A stretch of DNA of 64,000 nt from Fibrobacter sp. (GTDB lineage: Bacteria; Fibrobacterota; Fibrobacteria; Fibrobacterales; Fibrobacteraceae), in the NCBI GenBank assembly GCA_024398965.1, contig JAKSIF010000004.1:62001-126000 (forward strand), given 5' to 3'. Positions 14,109-22,675 of this stretch are shown piece by piece (within the stretch, counting starts at the first letter, position 1; each line of letters starts with the position of its first letter). The notes under the pieces are model-generated. The model saw only the letters and a program-made list of their open reading frames with translations, had not been told where the DNA came from and did not search any database. A program made the position numbers and the translations under genes.

Positions 14109-16244
14109 ATGAATTTTATTGAATCTAAAAACTTTGAGGAATTCTACGACGGTCTTAAAGAGATGCGCGGCATTTCCGCCATTGACAAACATCTTTTGAA
14201 TCTGCTTTTCGAAATTCAGCCTGGTATGAATTTAGAAGTCCAGAAATTTCTGGCACTATGTTTTTCGCTTCTGGATGACGGCAACACCCGCCTTCCCATG
14301 GACACCGCCCTTTTTGAACAAATGTGGTTCCGCAAATGGCAGGGGCTTGTACAACTGAATATCAGTGCATCGGAAACGGAAGTAGATGAAGCCGATTTTC
14401 CCGCTGCTGAAAATTTTTCTGACATAATTGCAAAGGGCGTCACCGAGCTAAGTTCTCTAAAATATTCGGAAATCATTGAGGGTCGTTCCGGCAACGAGCC
14501 TATAGAAAACGACGACTATTCCAAGCCCTTTATTCTTGCTGCTGGCAAAATTCCCTATCTGTATTTCGCGAAGCATTTTAATGCCAAATGCTACATTGAA
14601 AAATCAGCTTCATTGCTTTTCAAGAATGGCAACGTTCCCGCTACCGACGCAATCCTGAATTGCATTAAGGAAATTTCCAACATTCGTAAACCCATCAACG
14701 GCAAGCCCTTCCTGGTGAACGAGCAGCAGGCCACAGCAATTCTTCGCGGCCTTAACGAGAACCTGATTATTACCGGTGGCCCCGGCACCGGCAAAACCAC
14801 AGTAGTGCTGTACATCTTGTGGAAGCTCCTTCAATCCAACCCTGAAATGTTGGACTGGTCCATCTATTTGGCAGCCCCCAGCGGCAAGGCCGCCGACCGT
14901 ATGCGAGAGAGCCTTTCCGATGGTCTCGCTGCAATTAACGACGGCATTCGCGAAAGCGAAATCTGCGCCCCCATTTTCAATAAGCTGAAGAACTTGGAAA
15001 GCAGCACCATTCATCGCCTGCTGAAGTTCTCACGAGAAAAAGGGGACTTTCACTATAACAAGGATGAACAGTTCTCAAAGAATTCAATCTTCGTCATTGA
15101 CGAAGCCAGCATGATTGACATTGAGATGTTCGCCGCTCTGTTGCAGGCAATTCCCGAAGGCGCCCGTCTCTTTATCCTTGGCGATCCGTACCAGTTGCCG
15201 TCTGTAGATTCAGGCGCTGTCTTGGGCGAAATTCTCAAAGCTAAAAACAGCGATCGAAATTTCACAGTGAAGTTGGAAATTTCCAACCGCTTTACCGACG
15301 ACTCCCTTATCGGCCGCCTCGCCCATGAAATCAAGGTTGTTGCGGAATCCAAGGAACCTACGCATTTCAAGCCCCACAACTTCTTGCTCCATCCCGCTCT
15401 CAGTAGCGATGGCGACACCATGTCCTACGCCAATTACGGATCCGAAAAATCAAAGGACCTGGTTTCCTACTATCGCCTGGAATCCGAAAGCGAAATCAAG
15501 ACTCCTAAGAAATTAGAGGAAAAACGGATAGAAAAAATCGTCAACGACTGGATAGGCAATTTCACACAGCTTTCCCAGTTGGCAGAACAAATCCACCCAA
15601 GTCAGCCTACCGGCGAAACAGCCCTTCGTGACGAACTCTGGAATTTAAGTCTCACCCAACGCATGCTTTCCGCAGAACGCCGCGGCGCCCGTGGCGTAGA
15701 CAATCTGAACAAGAAAGTTTGCAGCAAACTCCGCGCCCTCTGGAAAAAGTCGGTTCAGTCCGCAGACAGCCAACCCAGAAATAATCGAAGCCAATCCGAC
15801 ATTACTCAAACCATTCAGGATTCTGGATATTTCCCCGGTCAACTTTTGATCATCACCCAAAATCAGGAGATGTACAAGTTGTACAACGGCGATACTGGCA
15901 TCGTTGTATTCGAAGGATTCACGCCGTACCTGATGTTAAAAAAGGCTCCGCCCCAGGATAGCAATGTCACCCGCGATAATTACGTTTTCTACCCTCTGTC
16001 GGTTCTACCGGAAGATGCCATCGAAAGCGCTTTTGCCATTACCATCCACAAGTCCCAGGGTTCAGAATACAAGCACGTGACCATGTTCCTTCCCAAACAG
16101 AAGGGTCACCCTCTACTTACCAACCAGATTCTCTATACGGGCATTACCCGCGCCAAAGAGTCGGTAACCATCGTTGCTTCTCCAGAAACCTTCAGAGCAG
16201 CCTGTTGCACCGTCACCGAACGGGAAACCGGTATTGAGCTATAA
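14109..16244 (+). CDS. recD: RecBCD helicase subunit RecD
   Basis: 711 residues, the size of RecD (exonuclease V alpha), a 5'-3' SF1B helicase. An N-terminal region of about 200 residues contacts RecC. The motor has Walker A ITGGPGTGKTTVV (about 220-232), VIDEASMIDIEMFAALL (about 329), LFILGDPYQLPSVDSGAVLG, FAITIHKSQGSEYKHV and TGITRAKESVTIV. Between about 395 and 560 there is a charged, variable segment larger than in E. coli RecD. The ATG has GGAG eight bases upstream. Last gene of the operon; a weak hairpin and then a repeat-rich gap follow. Confidence 0.95.
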   Translation: MNFIESKNFEEFYDGLKEMRGISAIDKHLLNLLFEIQPGMNLEVQKFLALCFSLLDDGNTRLPMDTALFEQMWFRKWQGLVQLNISASETEVDEADFPAAENFSDIIAKGVTELSSLKYSEIIEGRSGNEPIENDDYSKPFILAAGKIPYLYFAKHFNAKCYIEKSASLLFKNGNVPATDAILNCIKEISNIRKPINGKPFLVNEQQATAILRGLNENLIITGGPGTGKTTVVLYILWKLLQSNPEMLDWSIYLAAPSGKAADRMRESLSDGLAAINDGIRESEICAPIFNKLKNLESSTIHRLLKFSREKGDFHYNKDEQFSKNSIFVIDEASMIDIEMFAALLQAIPEGARLFILGDPYQLPSVDSGAVLGEILKAKNSDRNFTVKLEISNRFTDDSLIGRLAHEIKVVAESKEPTHFKPHNFLLHPALSSDGDTMSYANYGSEKSKDLVSYYRLESESEIKTPKKLEEKRIEKIVNDWIGNFTQLSQLAEQIHPSQPTGETALRDELWNLSLTQRMLSAERRGARGVDNLNKKVCSKLRALWKKSVQSADSQPRNNRSQSDITQTIQDSGYFPGQLLIITQNQEMYKLYNGDTGIVVFEGFTPYLMLKKAPPQDSNVTRDNYVFYPLSVLPEDAIESAFAITIHKSQGSEYKHVTMFLPKQKGHPLLTNQILYTGITRAKESVTIVASPETFRAACCTVTERETGIEL

Positions 16245-16251
16245 ATGTATG

Positions 16252-16278
16252 AAGCCAATCACCCTGCAAAGGCTTTTT
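16252..16278 (+). terminator. Weak terminator after recD
   Basis: AAGCC and GGCTT pair across a 14-nt loop and are followed by TTTT. The stem is short; the larger inverted repeats downstream may do the work instead. Confidence 0.35.
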
Positions 16279-16332
16279 CACCATGAAAACACGTATTTGC
16301 AGTCATTGATTCCACCAAAAAACACGAAAATA

Positions 16333-16369
16333 GGTTACTAAACGGTAATTTTACACTGATTTAGTAACC
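16333..16369. repeat. Inverted repeat GGTTACTAAA-N17-TTTAGTAACC, copy 1
   Basis: Perfect 10-bp arms with a 17-bp centre, followed by CATTTTT. First of three copies of the same 37-bp design in the 429-bp gene-free stretch 16245-16673. The centres share no sequence, so the arms are what is conserved. Confidence 0.8.
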
Positions 16370-16427
16370 CCATTTTTAAACATTTCAGCAAAACTCTCAC
16401 TAATTCATAGGAAAAGTCAGTCGATTC

Positions 16428-16464
16428 GGTTACTAAACCGACTTTCCACCCTACTTTAGCAACC
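16428..16464. repeat. Inverted repeat GGTTACTAAA-N17-TTTAGCAACC, copy 2
   Basis: Same arms and same 17-bp spacing as copy 1, with one mismatch in the right arm, followed by TTTTTC. It starts 95 bp after copy 1. Confidence 0.8.
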
Positions 16465-16501
16465 TTTTTCTCTGCAAATAGAGCGAACAAACTAATAAAA
16501 G

Positions 16502-16538
16502 GGTTACTAAACACAACCTTGAAGGGATTTTAGTAACC
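16502..16538. repeat. Inverted repeat GGTTACTAAA-N17-TTTAGTAACC, copy 3
   Basis: Perfect arms and again a 17-bp centre, followed by TATTTTT. It starts 74 bp after copy 2 and ends 136 bp before the TIGR02147 start codon. Confidence 0.8.
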
Positions 16539-16647
16539 TATTTTTACAAAAATCCCTCAAAATATGTTCCAAAAAGGAGTGTTGAGAATTGGTGTTGTAA
16601 ATTAGGCAACGGAAGTTCAACACCGTCAACGATTTGTAATATTTTCT

Positions 16648-16664
16648 TATCTTTGGGTATGTAG
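16648..16664 (+). promoter_or_regulatory. TATCTT hexamer followed by an in-frame ATG-TAG
   Basis: TATCTT (16648-16653) is followed five bases later by ATG TAG (16659-16664), in frame with the true start at 16674. The usual leaderless geometry here would place the mRNA start at this start-stop pair, leaving a leader of about 15 nt for the regulator gene. Confidence 0.4.
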
Positions 16665-16673
16665 ATTATAGAT

Positions 16674-17531
16674 ATGCCTGAAGTATTAGAATATTTGGAA
16701 TATCGTGAGTTTTTGAGAGATTGGTTTGTCGAAACAAAGAAGGACAACCCATTTACCTCATACCGCTATCTTGGCCAGAAGACCGGCGTAGACCCGGCCT
16801 GGCTTGTTCGTGTATTCCAGAAGGAAGGTCACCTGAACGAGAGCACCCTGCCGGTGTTCATCCGCCTTTGCGGCCTGGACGACCGTCGTGCCGAATACTT
16901 CAAGACCCTTTACCGTTTTAACAAGACCAAGGCGAAGCAGGCTCTTTCCGAGCTTTACTACCGCCTTATGGAACTGCGCTCCCTGGAAACCCGCGTGCTT
17001 TCCACCCCGGAACTTTCCTACTTCGGAAGCTGGGCCTGCGCAGCCCTTCGCGCCCTCATCGGCATTACCAAGGACACCAGCGACATTAGCAAGCTGGGTT
17101 CCAACCTGACTCCCGCCATCTCCCAGGATGAAGCCCGCAACGCCCTTGGCGTCATGAAGCAGCTGGGCCTTGTGGTTCCCGACGGCAATGGCGGTTGGAA
17201 CATTACCGACCAGATTATCAGTACTGGCGGCGAAGTCAAGAGCACTGCCGTCCGCGACTTCCATAGACACACCATGGAACTGGCATTGGAATCCCTGGAC
17301 CGCCACAAGCCCGAGGATCGTGACATTTCCAGCGTGGTGTTTACTGCCGACGAGTCCGACTTGCCGGAAATTCGCCATCGCATCGAGGAATTCCGCCGTG
17401 GACTCCTTCAGTTCGCCCGCAAGAGCGAACGAGCCGATCGCGTTTACGCCCTGAACGTGGCCATGTTCCCGCTTTCCAACAAGGTTGACGACCCTTGCAC
17501 AGGTTCTGAACCGCCTCAAGGGGGAAAGTGA
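16674..17531 (+). CDS. TIGR02147 family protein (DUF4423), putative DNA-binding regulator, pair B
   Basis: 285 residues, a paralogue of the proteins at 1841-2704 and 38420-39256. It has the family start (EYLEYREFLRDWF), an HTH-like segment at about 32-55 (YLGQKTGVDPAWLVRVFQKE), a second helical/winged region with SQDEARNALGVMKQLGLVV, and the C-terminal RDISSVVFTAD...EFRRGLLQF...NVAMFPL blocks. The role is inferred to be transcriptional control linked to the coupled lipoprotein. Base composition is more GC-rich than in the neighbouring rec genes, but the N-terminus aligns in length with its paralogues, so ATG 16674 is the right start. The stop TGA overlaps the next ATG by one base. Confidence 0.85.
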   Translation: MPEVLEYLEYREFLRDWFVETKKDNPFTSYRYLGQKTGVDPAWLVRVFQKEGHLNESTLPVFIRLCGLDDRRAEYFKTLYRFNKTKAKQALSELYYRLMELRSLETRVLSTPELSYFGSWACAALRALIGITKDTSDISKLGSNLTPAISQDEARNALGVMKQLGLVVPDGNGGWNITDQIISTGGEVKSTAVRDFHRHTMELALESLDRHKPEDRDISSVVFTADESDLPEIRHRIEEFRRGLLQFARKSERADRVYALNVAMFPLSNKVDDPCTGSEPPQGGK

Positions 17532-18802
17532 TGAACTTTAGCAAGGATTTTTTATATCTTTCAAGTGTGCGCAAGTCATATAGAACATCTGCACGCCTTG
17601 TAAGGAGCGTTTCAACTGCTGCCGTGGCCCTCGGTTTTGGCCTCGGTCTTTCCGCATGTTCCGATAACGCAAAGATTGCAGGTGGCGGCCCCTCTGGCAC
17701 AGAAGCCGGCAACGCCATTACCGCACAGATTTTAACAGCAGACGCAAAGCCTGCCGCACTGGCCAAGGTCAAGTTGACTCATGTCGACGCCCTGGACAAT
17801 ATCGGTTCCTATACCGCAGAAACCGATAACGACGGTTCCGTCACCATTGCAAACGTTGCCGACGGCAGCTACATTCTTGAAGCAGCTCAGGGCAATGGAG
17901 CTCTCCAGGTGAACGTGAATATGGCAAGCGAAAGCGTCGATCTCGGTTCCAACAACCTTGCAAAGATGGTCTCTGTCTCCGGCTCCATCGACAACGCCTC
18001 CGAAGGTACTGTCAGGGTTCGTGGTCTCGACCATTCCGCAGCAGTTGTCAACGGGGAATACTCCCTGGATTCCCTGCCGGCAGGTCACCTGGACCTGGTA
18101 TTCATTCCTAAGGAAGCCTCCAAGGACACCATCAGTTCCTACATCAGGACTGTGGCCGGAGAAAGCGCAACTTCCAGCACCTTCGCGGGAGAAAAGGATG
18201 CCCTCCTATTGGACGATTTCCAGGACCATAACAACCAGCACCGTTTCGGCCCCATGTACTTCGGCCCCAGCGATGGCGGCTGGTGGTACCTCTCCCATTC
18301 CGAAAACGTCATTGCTACGAATGGGCTTGACTCCAAGGGCTATCTCAAGCTGGATAAGGATGGAGACAACTACTTCGTTCATGCCACCCTGGATTTTGAT
18401 ACCTATAAGGATTCTCTTTTCTACGACGAAAATGACAACAGAATCTGGCCCTGGGCAAACCTTGGCGTAGGCATCGGCAGCAACGACAAGTCCATCTGCT
18501 ACGACCTCACCTCTGTCAGCTCCGTGGCATTCATGGCCAAGGGCGATGGCTATTTCAAGTTCGTACTTGTTGACGAATCCCACAAGACCGATTCCTTCGA
18601 CGGTGTTTTTGCGGAAGCCGAATACCGCCTGTCCGACGAATGGACTCGTTACGAAGTCAACCTTGAAGGTATTGTCGACAAGAACCGCGGAAGCCTGAAG
18701 TGCGTTACACTGCTTACATGGTCCTTCACGGAATCCATCGATTTCTGGATGGACAATGTTGAACTTGTGGGTGGCGACCGCCTGAGCATCTGGCCTAGGT
18801 AA
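17531..18802 (+). CDS. Surface lipoprotein paired with TIGR02147 regulator (pair B)
   Basis: A 423-residue lipoprotein. A long positively charged N-region leads to a hydrophobic core and lipobox GLSAC. GGGPSGTEAGNAITAQIL then opens two small beta domains (about 55-130, 135-200) with the paralogue motif VRGLDHSAAVV and SLDSLPAGHLDLVFIP. From about 215 the C-terminal domain begins LLLDDFQDHNNQ and ends IDFWMDNVELVGG, the CIA30/CBM11-like pattern of a galactose-binding fold. I chose ATG 17531, with AGGGGG upstream, over the overlapping GTG at 17528. The stop overlaps the methyltransferase start downstream. Ligand unknown; plant polysaccharide is a guess from the organism. Confidence 0.82.
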   Translation: MNFSKDFLYLSSVRKSYRTSARLVRSVSTAAVALGFGLGLSACSDNAKIAGGGPSGTEAGNAITAQILTADAKPAALAKVKLTHVDALDNIGSYTAETDNDGSVTIANVADGSYILEAAQGNGALQVNVNMASESVDLGSNNLAKMVSVSGSIDNASEGTVRVRGLDHSAAVVNGEYSLDSLPAGHLDLVFIPKEASKDTISSYIRTVAGESATSSTFAGEKDALLLDDFQDHNNQHRFGPMYFGPSDGGWWYLSHSENVIATNGLDSKGYLKLDKDGDNYFVHATLDFDTYKDSLFYDENDNRIWPWANLGVGIGSNDKSICYDLTSVSSVAFMAKGDGYFKFVLVDESHKTDSFDGVFAEAEYRLSDEWTRYEVNLEGIVDKNRGSLKCVTLLTWSFTESIDFWMDNVELVGGDRLSIWPR

Positions 18803-19632
18803 TGGCGAACGCTGTTACATCCAACCAGACTGACATTTATAAAAACCTTGAACAGGTGGTTCGCAAGTACGCAACCACCTGTTTTTTGCGCCCGGTGGCA
18901 GACCACACCCGCGAGGCATTTGCAGAAGCCCTCAGGTTCATAGAAGAATTCTACAAGAACCGTGGATCCTCCGACCGCGAAAAATGCACCGACGAACGCA
19001 CTGCCGCAACACCCATTGAAATCGTCCTCGATTCCGGCTGCGGCACAGGCGAAAGCACTCTTCACCTGGCCCGAAAATTTCCAAACGTTCCTGTTATCGG
19101 CGTAGACAAGTCCGCCATGCGGTTGAACAAAGCGGGAAACATCCACCAACTGGAACAGCTTTCCGAAACCGCCTCCAGCCAGAGTGAACAGGCCATTCCA
19201 GAAAATGCCTTCTGGGTCCGCGCAGAGCTTTTGGACTTTTGGCGGCTTACCTTGGACGCAGTCAATGCGGGCGCCCTCAAGATTCTGCATCACGCCGTAT
19301 TCTACCCCAATCCCTGGCCCAAGGAAAGCGAAGCTACAAGACGTTTCCACCTGCACCCCATTTTCCCAACCATGATGGCATTAAGCCCTGTAACAGAAAT
19401 GCGCACCAACTGGGAAATTTACGCCAAGGAATTTGCAGAAGCCTCACGTATTCTTGGCGACGTTGCAAGGCAGAACAACTTAAACGTTTCGGCATCCTTG
19501 CCAGCAATTGCCTGCACCTCGCCCGCAATTATCTGCGAGCCCTTTGACCCTGTACATCCCGAAACCGCATTCGAGCGCAAATACAAAGAAGCCCGCCAGC
19601 AGTTGTGGCGGGTTCTAGTAAAGCCTCAATAA
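18802..19632 (+). CDS. TrmB-like SAM-dependent tRNA methyltransferase
   Basis: 276 residues. It has the Rossmann SAM motif I DSGCGTGESTLHLARKFP, motif II VIGVDKSAMRLNKA, and YPNPWPKESEATRRFH, a variant of the 'DPWPKKRHxKRR' motif of tRNA (guanine-46-N7) methyltransferase TrmB; TNWEIYAKEFAEAS matches the TrmB 'TDxxxYxxxx' end. Expected role: m7G formation in tRNA variable loops. The motif is divergent (Asn for Asp, KESEATRR) and the N-terminus is longer than in TrmB, so another nucleic acid substrate is possible. ATG overlaps the preceding stop (TAATG), so it is translated with the lipoprotein, an odd partner. Confidence 0.75.
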   Translation: MANAVTSNQTDIYKNLEQVVRKYATTCFLRPVADHTREAFAEALRFIEEFYKNRGSSDREKCTDERTAATPIEIVLDSGCGTGESTLHLARKFPNVPVIGVDKSAMRLNKAGNIHQLEQLSETASSQSEQAIPENAFWVRAELLDFWRLTLDAVNAGALKILHHAVFYPNPWPKESEATRRFHLHPIFPTMMALSPVTEMRTNWEIYAKEFAEASRILGDVARQNNLNVSASLPAIACTSPAIICEPFDPVHPETAFERKYKEARQQLWRVLVKPQ

Positions 19633-19639
19633 AGCGGAA

Positions 19640-20863
19640 TTAAAGCTTTCTGTCCTTTATCCAGTTCAGATAAGCCTTGGTGCTGCGAGTAAATTTCACT
19701 TCCACCTTGGCACCTTCCTTCACGATAAATTCGCTAAGGCCATACTTGCTGCCATCAGTGCGGCCCCAGTCATAGGTATAACCAAGACGAGTCCAGGGGA
19801 AACCACCTTCGCGACCGTATGCGGCTTTTTGGTTTTCATCAAACCAGTTCTTAAACCACATGGCGCTTTCACTGTCGTCTTCCTCAAAGGATCCGGAGAA
19901 GGCTACATTCATCACGCTGCTGGTGGGATCGGGAACAAATGCAGGACGGAACACGTCCTTGACATCAGCCCAGAAAACAGTAAAGTGGGATGCATCATTA
20001 TCCGGAGACTTACCCATCAGCTGTTTCAGGCGCAGATTCCAGTTGGTCACCTTGTCCTTGTTTTCCTGGAACCACTTGAGAAATTCCTTGTCGGAATAGG
20101 CCCACACAACTTTGTCGTGAATCGTTACGAATTCACCATCCTTGAACTGATCCGCATCATTGTGCCATGTTACAAGAACAACCTGGGAATTATCTGCACT
20201 CAACGTAGCCATGTTGGAGTTTCCATCCAAGGCAACCAGAGGATAGATGTCATCGCTAGTCAAAGACGGTGCAGCTTTAAAAGCGGCTTCGTACAGGGCA
20301 TTGTTCAGGGAATCCTTATCCATAAAGGAAACCGTATTGCCCTTAGTATCAATCACATCGCAATAGGGAACGTTGTCTACATCCAAGGCGACTTCGTTCA
20401 TCTGGAACTGTTCCTTAATCAAGGCGTCGTTGTGAGAGAACAGGTTGTCGTTTTCCAAGAAGGAAATCACAATCTTGCAGAAACCGCTTTCGGGAATCTT
20501 TACCGCAACGGGGAAAGCCTTCTTACCATTATCCGCAGTATCGAGCACTAGCTTGTTTTCATTTTCGCCGCAGGTATACTCATAGGAATTGAGCATGGCA
20601 ACACCGGGCTTCATCTCGCTGAAGAACAGATTGTCCTGTTCCTTGCTCCAACCGGACTTCACCATAATCTGGTTCCCGCCCAAAGTCATGAACTGGGGAT
20701 TTACATCTTCACAGTAGAAAGCAGCCTGGCGGAACACGCCAATGATGCCTGTTTTGTCCTTGTAGGTTTCAGCCTTGTTCAGCTTGGCTCCACCTGCGCA
20801 TGCAACCAGGGTTGCGCCCATGGCAGCAGCAGTAATTCCGGCAAATAAAATTTTCTTGTTCAT
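19640..20863 (-). CDS. Lipoprotein of unknown function
   Basis: 407 residues with a clear signal peptide and lipobox (TLVAC, Cys 22), so membrane-anchored, probably at the outer membrane. The mature part is about 385 residues of mixed beta structure. It contains FRQAAFYCEDVNPQF and YEYTCGENENK near the N-terminus with Cys residues that could pair, and FSGSFEEDDSESAMWFKNWFDE and TRLGYTYDWGRTDGSKYGLSEF near the C-terminus. I do not recognise the family. It has its own TATATT promoter and an AAAGGA ribosome binding site. The 3' end faces the methyltransferase gene with a 7-bp gap. Confidence 0.75.
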   Translation of the reverse strand: MNKKILFAGITAAAMGATLVACAGGAKLNKAETYKDKTGIIGVFRQAAFYCEDVNPQFMTLGGNQIMVKSGWSKEQDNLFFSEMKPGVAMLNSYEYTCGENENKLVLDTADNGKKAFPVAVKIPESGFCKIVISFLENDNLFSHNDALIKEQFQMNEVALDVDNVPYCDVIDTKGNTVSFMDKDSLNNALYEAAFKAAPSLTSDDIYPLVALDGNSNMATLSADNSQVVLVTWHNDADQFKDGEFVTIHDKVVWAYSDKEFLKWFQENKDKVTNWNLRLKQLMGKSPDNDASHFTVFWADVKDVFRPAFVPDPTSSVMNVAFSGSFEEDDSESAMWFKNWFDENQKAAYGREGGFPWTRLGYTYDWGRTDGSKYGLSEFIVKEGAKVEVKFTRSTKAYLNWIKDRKL

Positions 20864-20879
20864 CTCTCGTCCTTTCTAA

Positions 20880-20900
20880 CAGAGAAAAAATATAACAAGA
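20880..20900 (-). promoter_or_regulatory. Promoter of the lipoprotein at 19640-20863
   Basis: TATATT on the minus strand within this stretch is followed by a T-rich leader and AAAGGACG before ATG, a normal leadered gene. No terminator for the expansin gene is obvious in the 70-bp gap, so some read-through is possible. Confidence 0.4.
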
Positions 20901-20933
20901 TTTTCAAACAGACCCGCAGGCCTTCAAACAAAG

Positions 20934-22055
20934 TTATTCCCGATACTCGTACAGGTAATAGGTCGCCTCGCCCTTGGTAAGAGCGGAACCCTTAATAAGC
21001 CAAGTATCAGGAGTGCCCGACCTGTAGGAAACCACAATGCGGATTTCATCATCGGACTGCAAAACGGACTGGGGCACGGTCCAGAAGTTTTCCGCTTCTA
21101 TGGCATATTTAAGAGCTTCGCCGTCGTCGGAAGAATTTGCCGAAGCAATGGAAATTCCAGTTACAGCGTCCTTGGGATTACGAATTTGGATAATGCTCCA
21201 ATAAGGCCCGGCGCCTTCCTTGACCCAAACGGCAGTGGAATCTCCCCACACGCCTTTGACTCCTTCACAAGAGACAAATTCCCACTCGCCATAATAGCGA
21301 CCAACGGTTTTCCCCATCACATCACTGGCGGGAGCACCGCCCAAGTCAACACCACAGCTTTCGTCGGGGCAGCGGTCCGTAATGCGAACGGTTACCCGCT
21401 TCCAGCCTTCGGGAGTCTTAGCCTTTACACGGACACAACCTCCACAGGCAAGGCCGCCATTCCACGGGCCCTTATCGTCGCCACTGGATACATTCACATG
21501 AATTGCTGCATAATACTGAATGTTAGTCTGTCCGTAATTGCAGGCGCCGCCAAGGCTTGTTTCTTTTTCGGTAATGCTTCCGTAAGTAGTAACAGAGCCC
21601 TTGCCACCAATTTCTGTAAGCTCAGGATCCTGCGCGGTATAGTTGTCGCATTTCTCGCATTGTCCGCCAGCGTCGTCCATGAACCAGTCCTGTGAAGAAC
21701 TGCTTAAGGCTTCCTTCGAGGAGGATGATTCCAACGCTGAAGAGGAACTTTCTGCAGCAACTTGGGAAGACGACAACTGTACGGATGAAGACTGTTCGGA
21801 CGAGGACTGCGGCAGACCGGACGAAGAAATCTTTTCTTCGGCAGAGCTTACCGGCTCATCAAAAAGGGTGGAGGAACTGGAGACCTCGACAGAGGAGGAT
21901 GAATGAGCCTCACTGGGGGAATCGCTTCCGCAGGCAACAAGGAGGGTCGCTCCCATTACTGCCAACACAAAACGGAACACTTTACCCGTCTTGGCACCCT
22001 CTGCGCCATACTTTCGGCTCAGCCGTACCAAAGCGGATTCTCTTTGCTGGGGCAT
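20934..22055 (-). CDS. Expansin-like lipoprotein
   Basis: 373 residues. Signal peptide with lipobox LLVAC (about residue 42), then a Ser-rich linker of about 85 residues. The next domain is a double-psi beta-barrel of expansin type: GSVTTYGSITEKETSLGGAC, YYAAIHV, GGLACGGCVRV, VTVRITDRCPDESCGVDLGG and ASDVMG, with the Thr, the catalytic-like Asp in TDRCP and four or more Cys. The last 100 residues (GPYWSIIQIRNPKDAVTGISI) fit the expansin C-terminal CBM63-like domain. Expansins loosen cellulose/xyloglucan contacts without hydrolysis, which suits a fibre degrader. The start overlaps the stop of the preceding gene by one base (TAATG). Confidence 0.88.
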   Translation of the reverse strand: MPQQRESALVRLSRKYGAEGAKTGKVFRFVLAVMGATLLVACGSDSPSEAHSSSSVEVSSSSTLFDEPVSSAEEKISSSGLPQSSSEQSSSVQLSSSQVAAESSSSALESSSSKEALSSSSQDWFMDDAGGQCEKCDNYTAQDPELTEIGGKGSVTTYGSITEKETSLGGACNYGQTNIQYYAAIHVNVSSGDDKGPWNGGLACGGCVRVKAKTPEGWKRVTVRITDRCPDESCGVDLGGAPASDVMGKTVGRYYGEWEFVSCEGVKGVWGDSTAVWVKEGAGPYWSIIQIRNPKDAVTGISIASANSSDDGEALKYAIEAENFWTVPQSVLQSDDEIRIVVSYRSGTPDTWLIKGSALTKGEATYYLYEYRE

Positions 22056-22675
22056 TACCAGTCCTTCGCGGGCCTGGCCTGGCCACGGACGGGTTTCCAG
22101 GGCTTGCGTTCGCCATTCTGTTCGTCAAAATCCTTCAGGAGCTGAGCTGCAGCCTCGGGACTCATTTGATCGTTAGGAATTTCGGGCGGCATCTGGTCCA
22201 GGGCATCATCCTGGCTATCGCTAGACCCCTGCTGATCCTCGGGCTGATTCGGCTGTTCTCCTGCACCGCCTTCGCTACTGGAACTTTCGGCACTGCTGGA
22301 ACTCTGTCCGCCGTTCTGGTCCTGATTCTGTTGATCGTCACCCTGACTGCTGCTGGACTCACCAGAGCTGGAATTACCCTGGTCACCGTTTTGGTTCTGG
22401 TCTTGATTTTGGTCCTGGTTCTGATCGTTCTTAGGATCGTTCTTCTTATTTTCGTTCTTCTGCTCGTCCTTGGCCTCGTGAATACGATCCAAAAGCATCT
22501 GCAGTTTCTGGTCATTGGGATAATACTGCAAGCCCTCATTGCAGGTAATTTCTGCAGTGGGCAAGCGATTCTCGATATACTGGAAGGCGGCGTCGCTATA
22601 GTAAGCGCTGGCAGACTTGGGAGCAGCAAAAGCGGCAACAGCCAACAAGGCGACGACTAGGATCAATCTTTTCAT
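22055..22675 (-). CDS. Periplasmic Gln/Asn/Ser-rich protein, BatC-like
   Basis: 206 residues. Signal peptide (MKRLILVVALLAVAAFA, cleavage near SASA). A short helical unit follows (YYSDAAFQYIENRLPTAEI, LQYYPNDQKLQMLLDRIHEAK), resembling a degenerate TPR pair. Residues about 75-165 are low complexity with NQDQ repeats and Ser-rich blocks; the C-terminus is PEIPNDQMSPEAAAQLLKDF. The arrangement, TPR plus Gln/Asn-rich tail, is like BatC-type proteins of Bat operons, though no BatA, BatB or BatD is seen here. It overlaps both neighbours by one base, so TPR protein, this gene and the expansin are translationally coupled. Function unknown. Confidence 0.7.
   Translation of the reverse strand: MKRLILVVALLAVAAFAAPKSASAYYSDAAFQYIENRLPTAEITCNEGLQYYPNDQKLQMLLDRIHEAKDEQKNENKKNDPKNDQNQDQNQDQNQNGDQGNSSSGESSSSQGDDQQNQDQNGGQSSSSAESSSSEGGAGEQPNQPEDQQGSSDSQDDALDQMPPEIPNDQMSPEAAAQLLKDFDEQNGERKPWKPVRGQARPAKDW

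Noticed and set aside
16333-16538. Integron attC array or CRISPR repeats
   Set aside because: The arms do not contain the RYYYAAC/GTTRRRY core, there is no integrase, and spacing between copies (95 and 74 bp) is not that of a CRISPR array; no cas genes are present.
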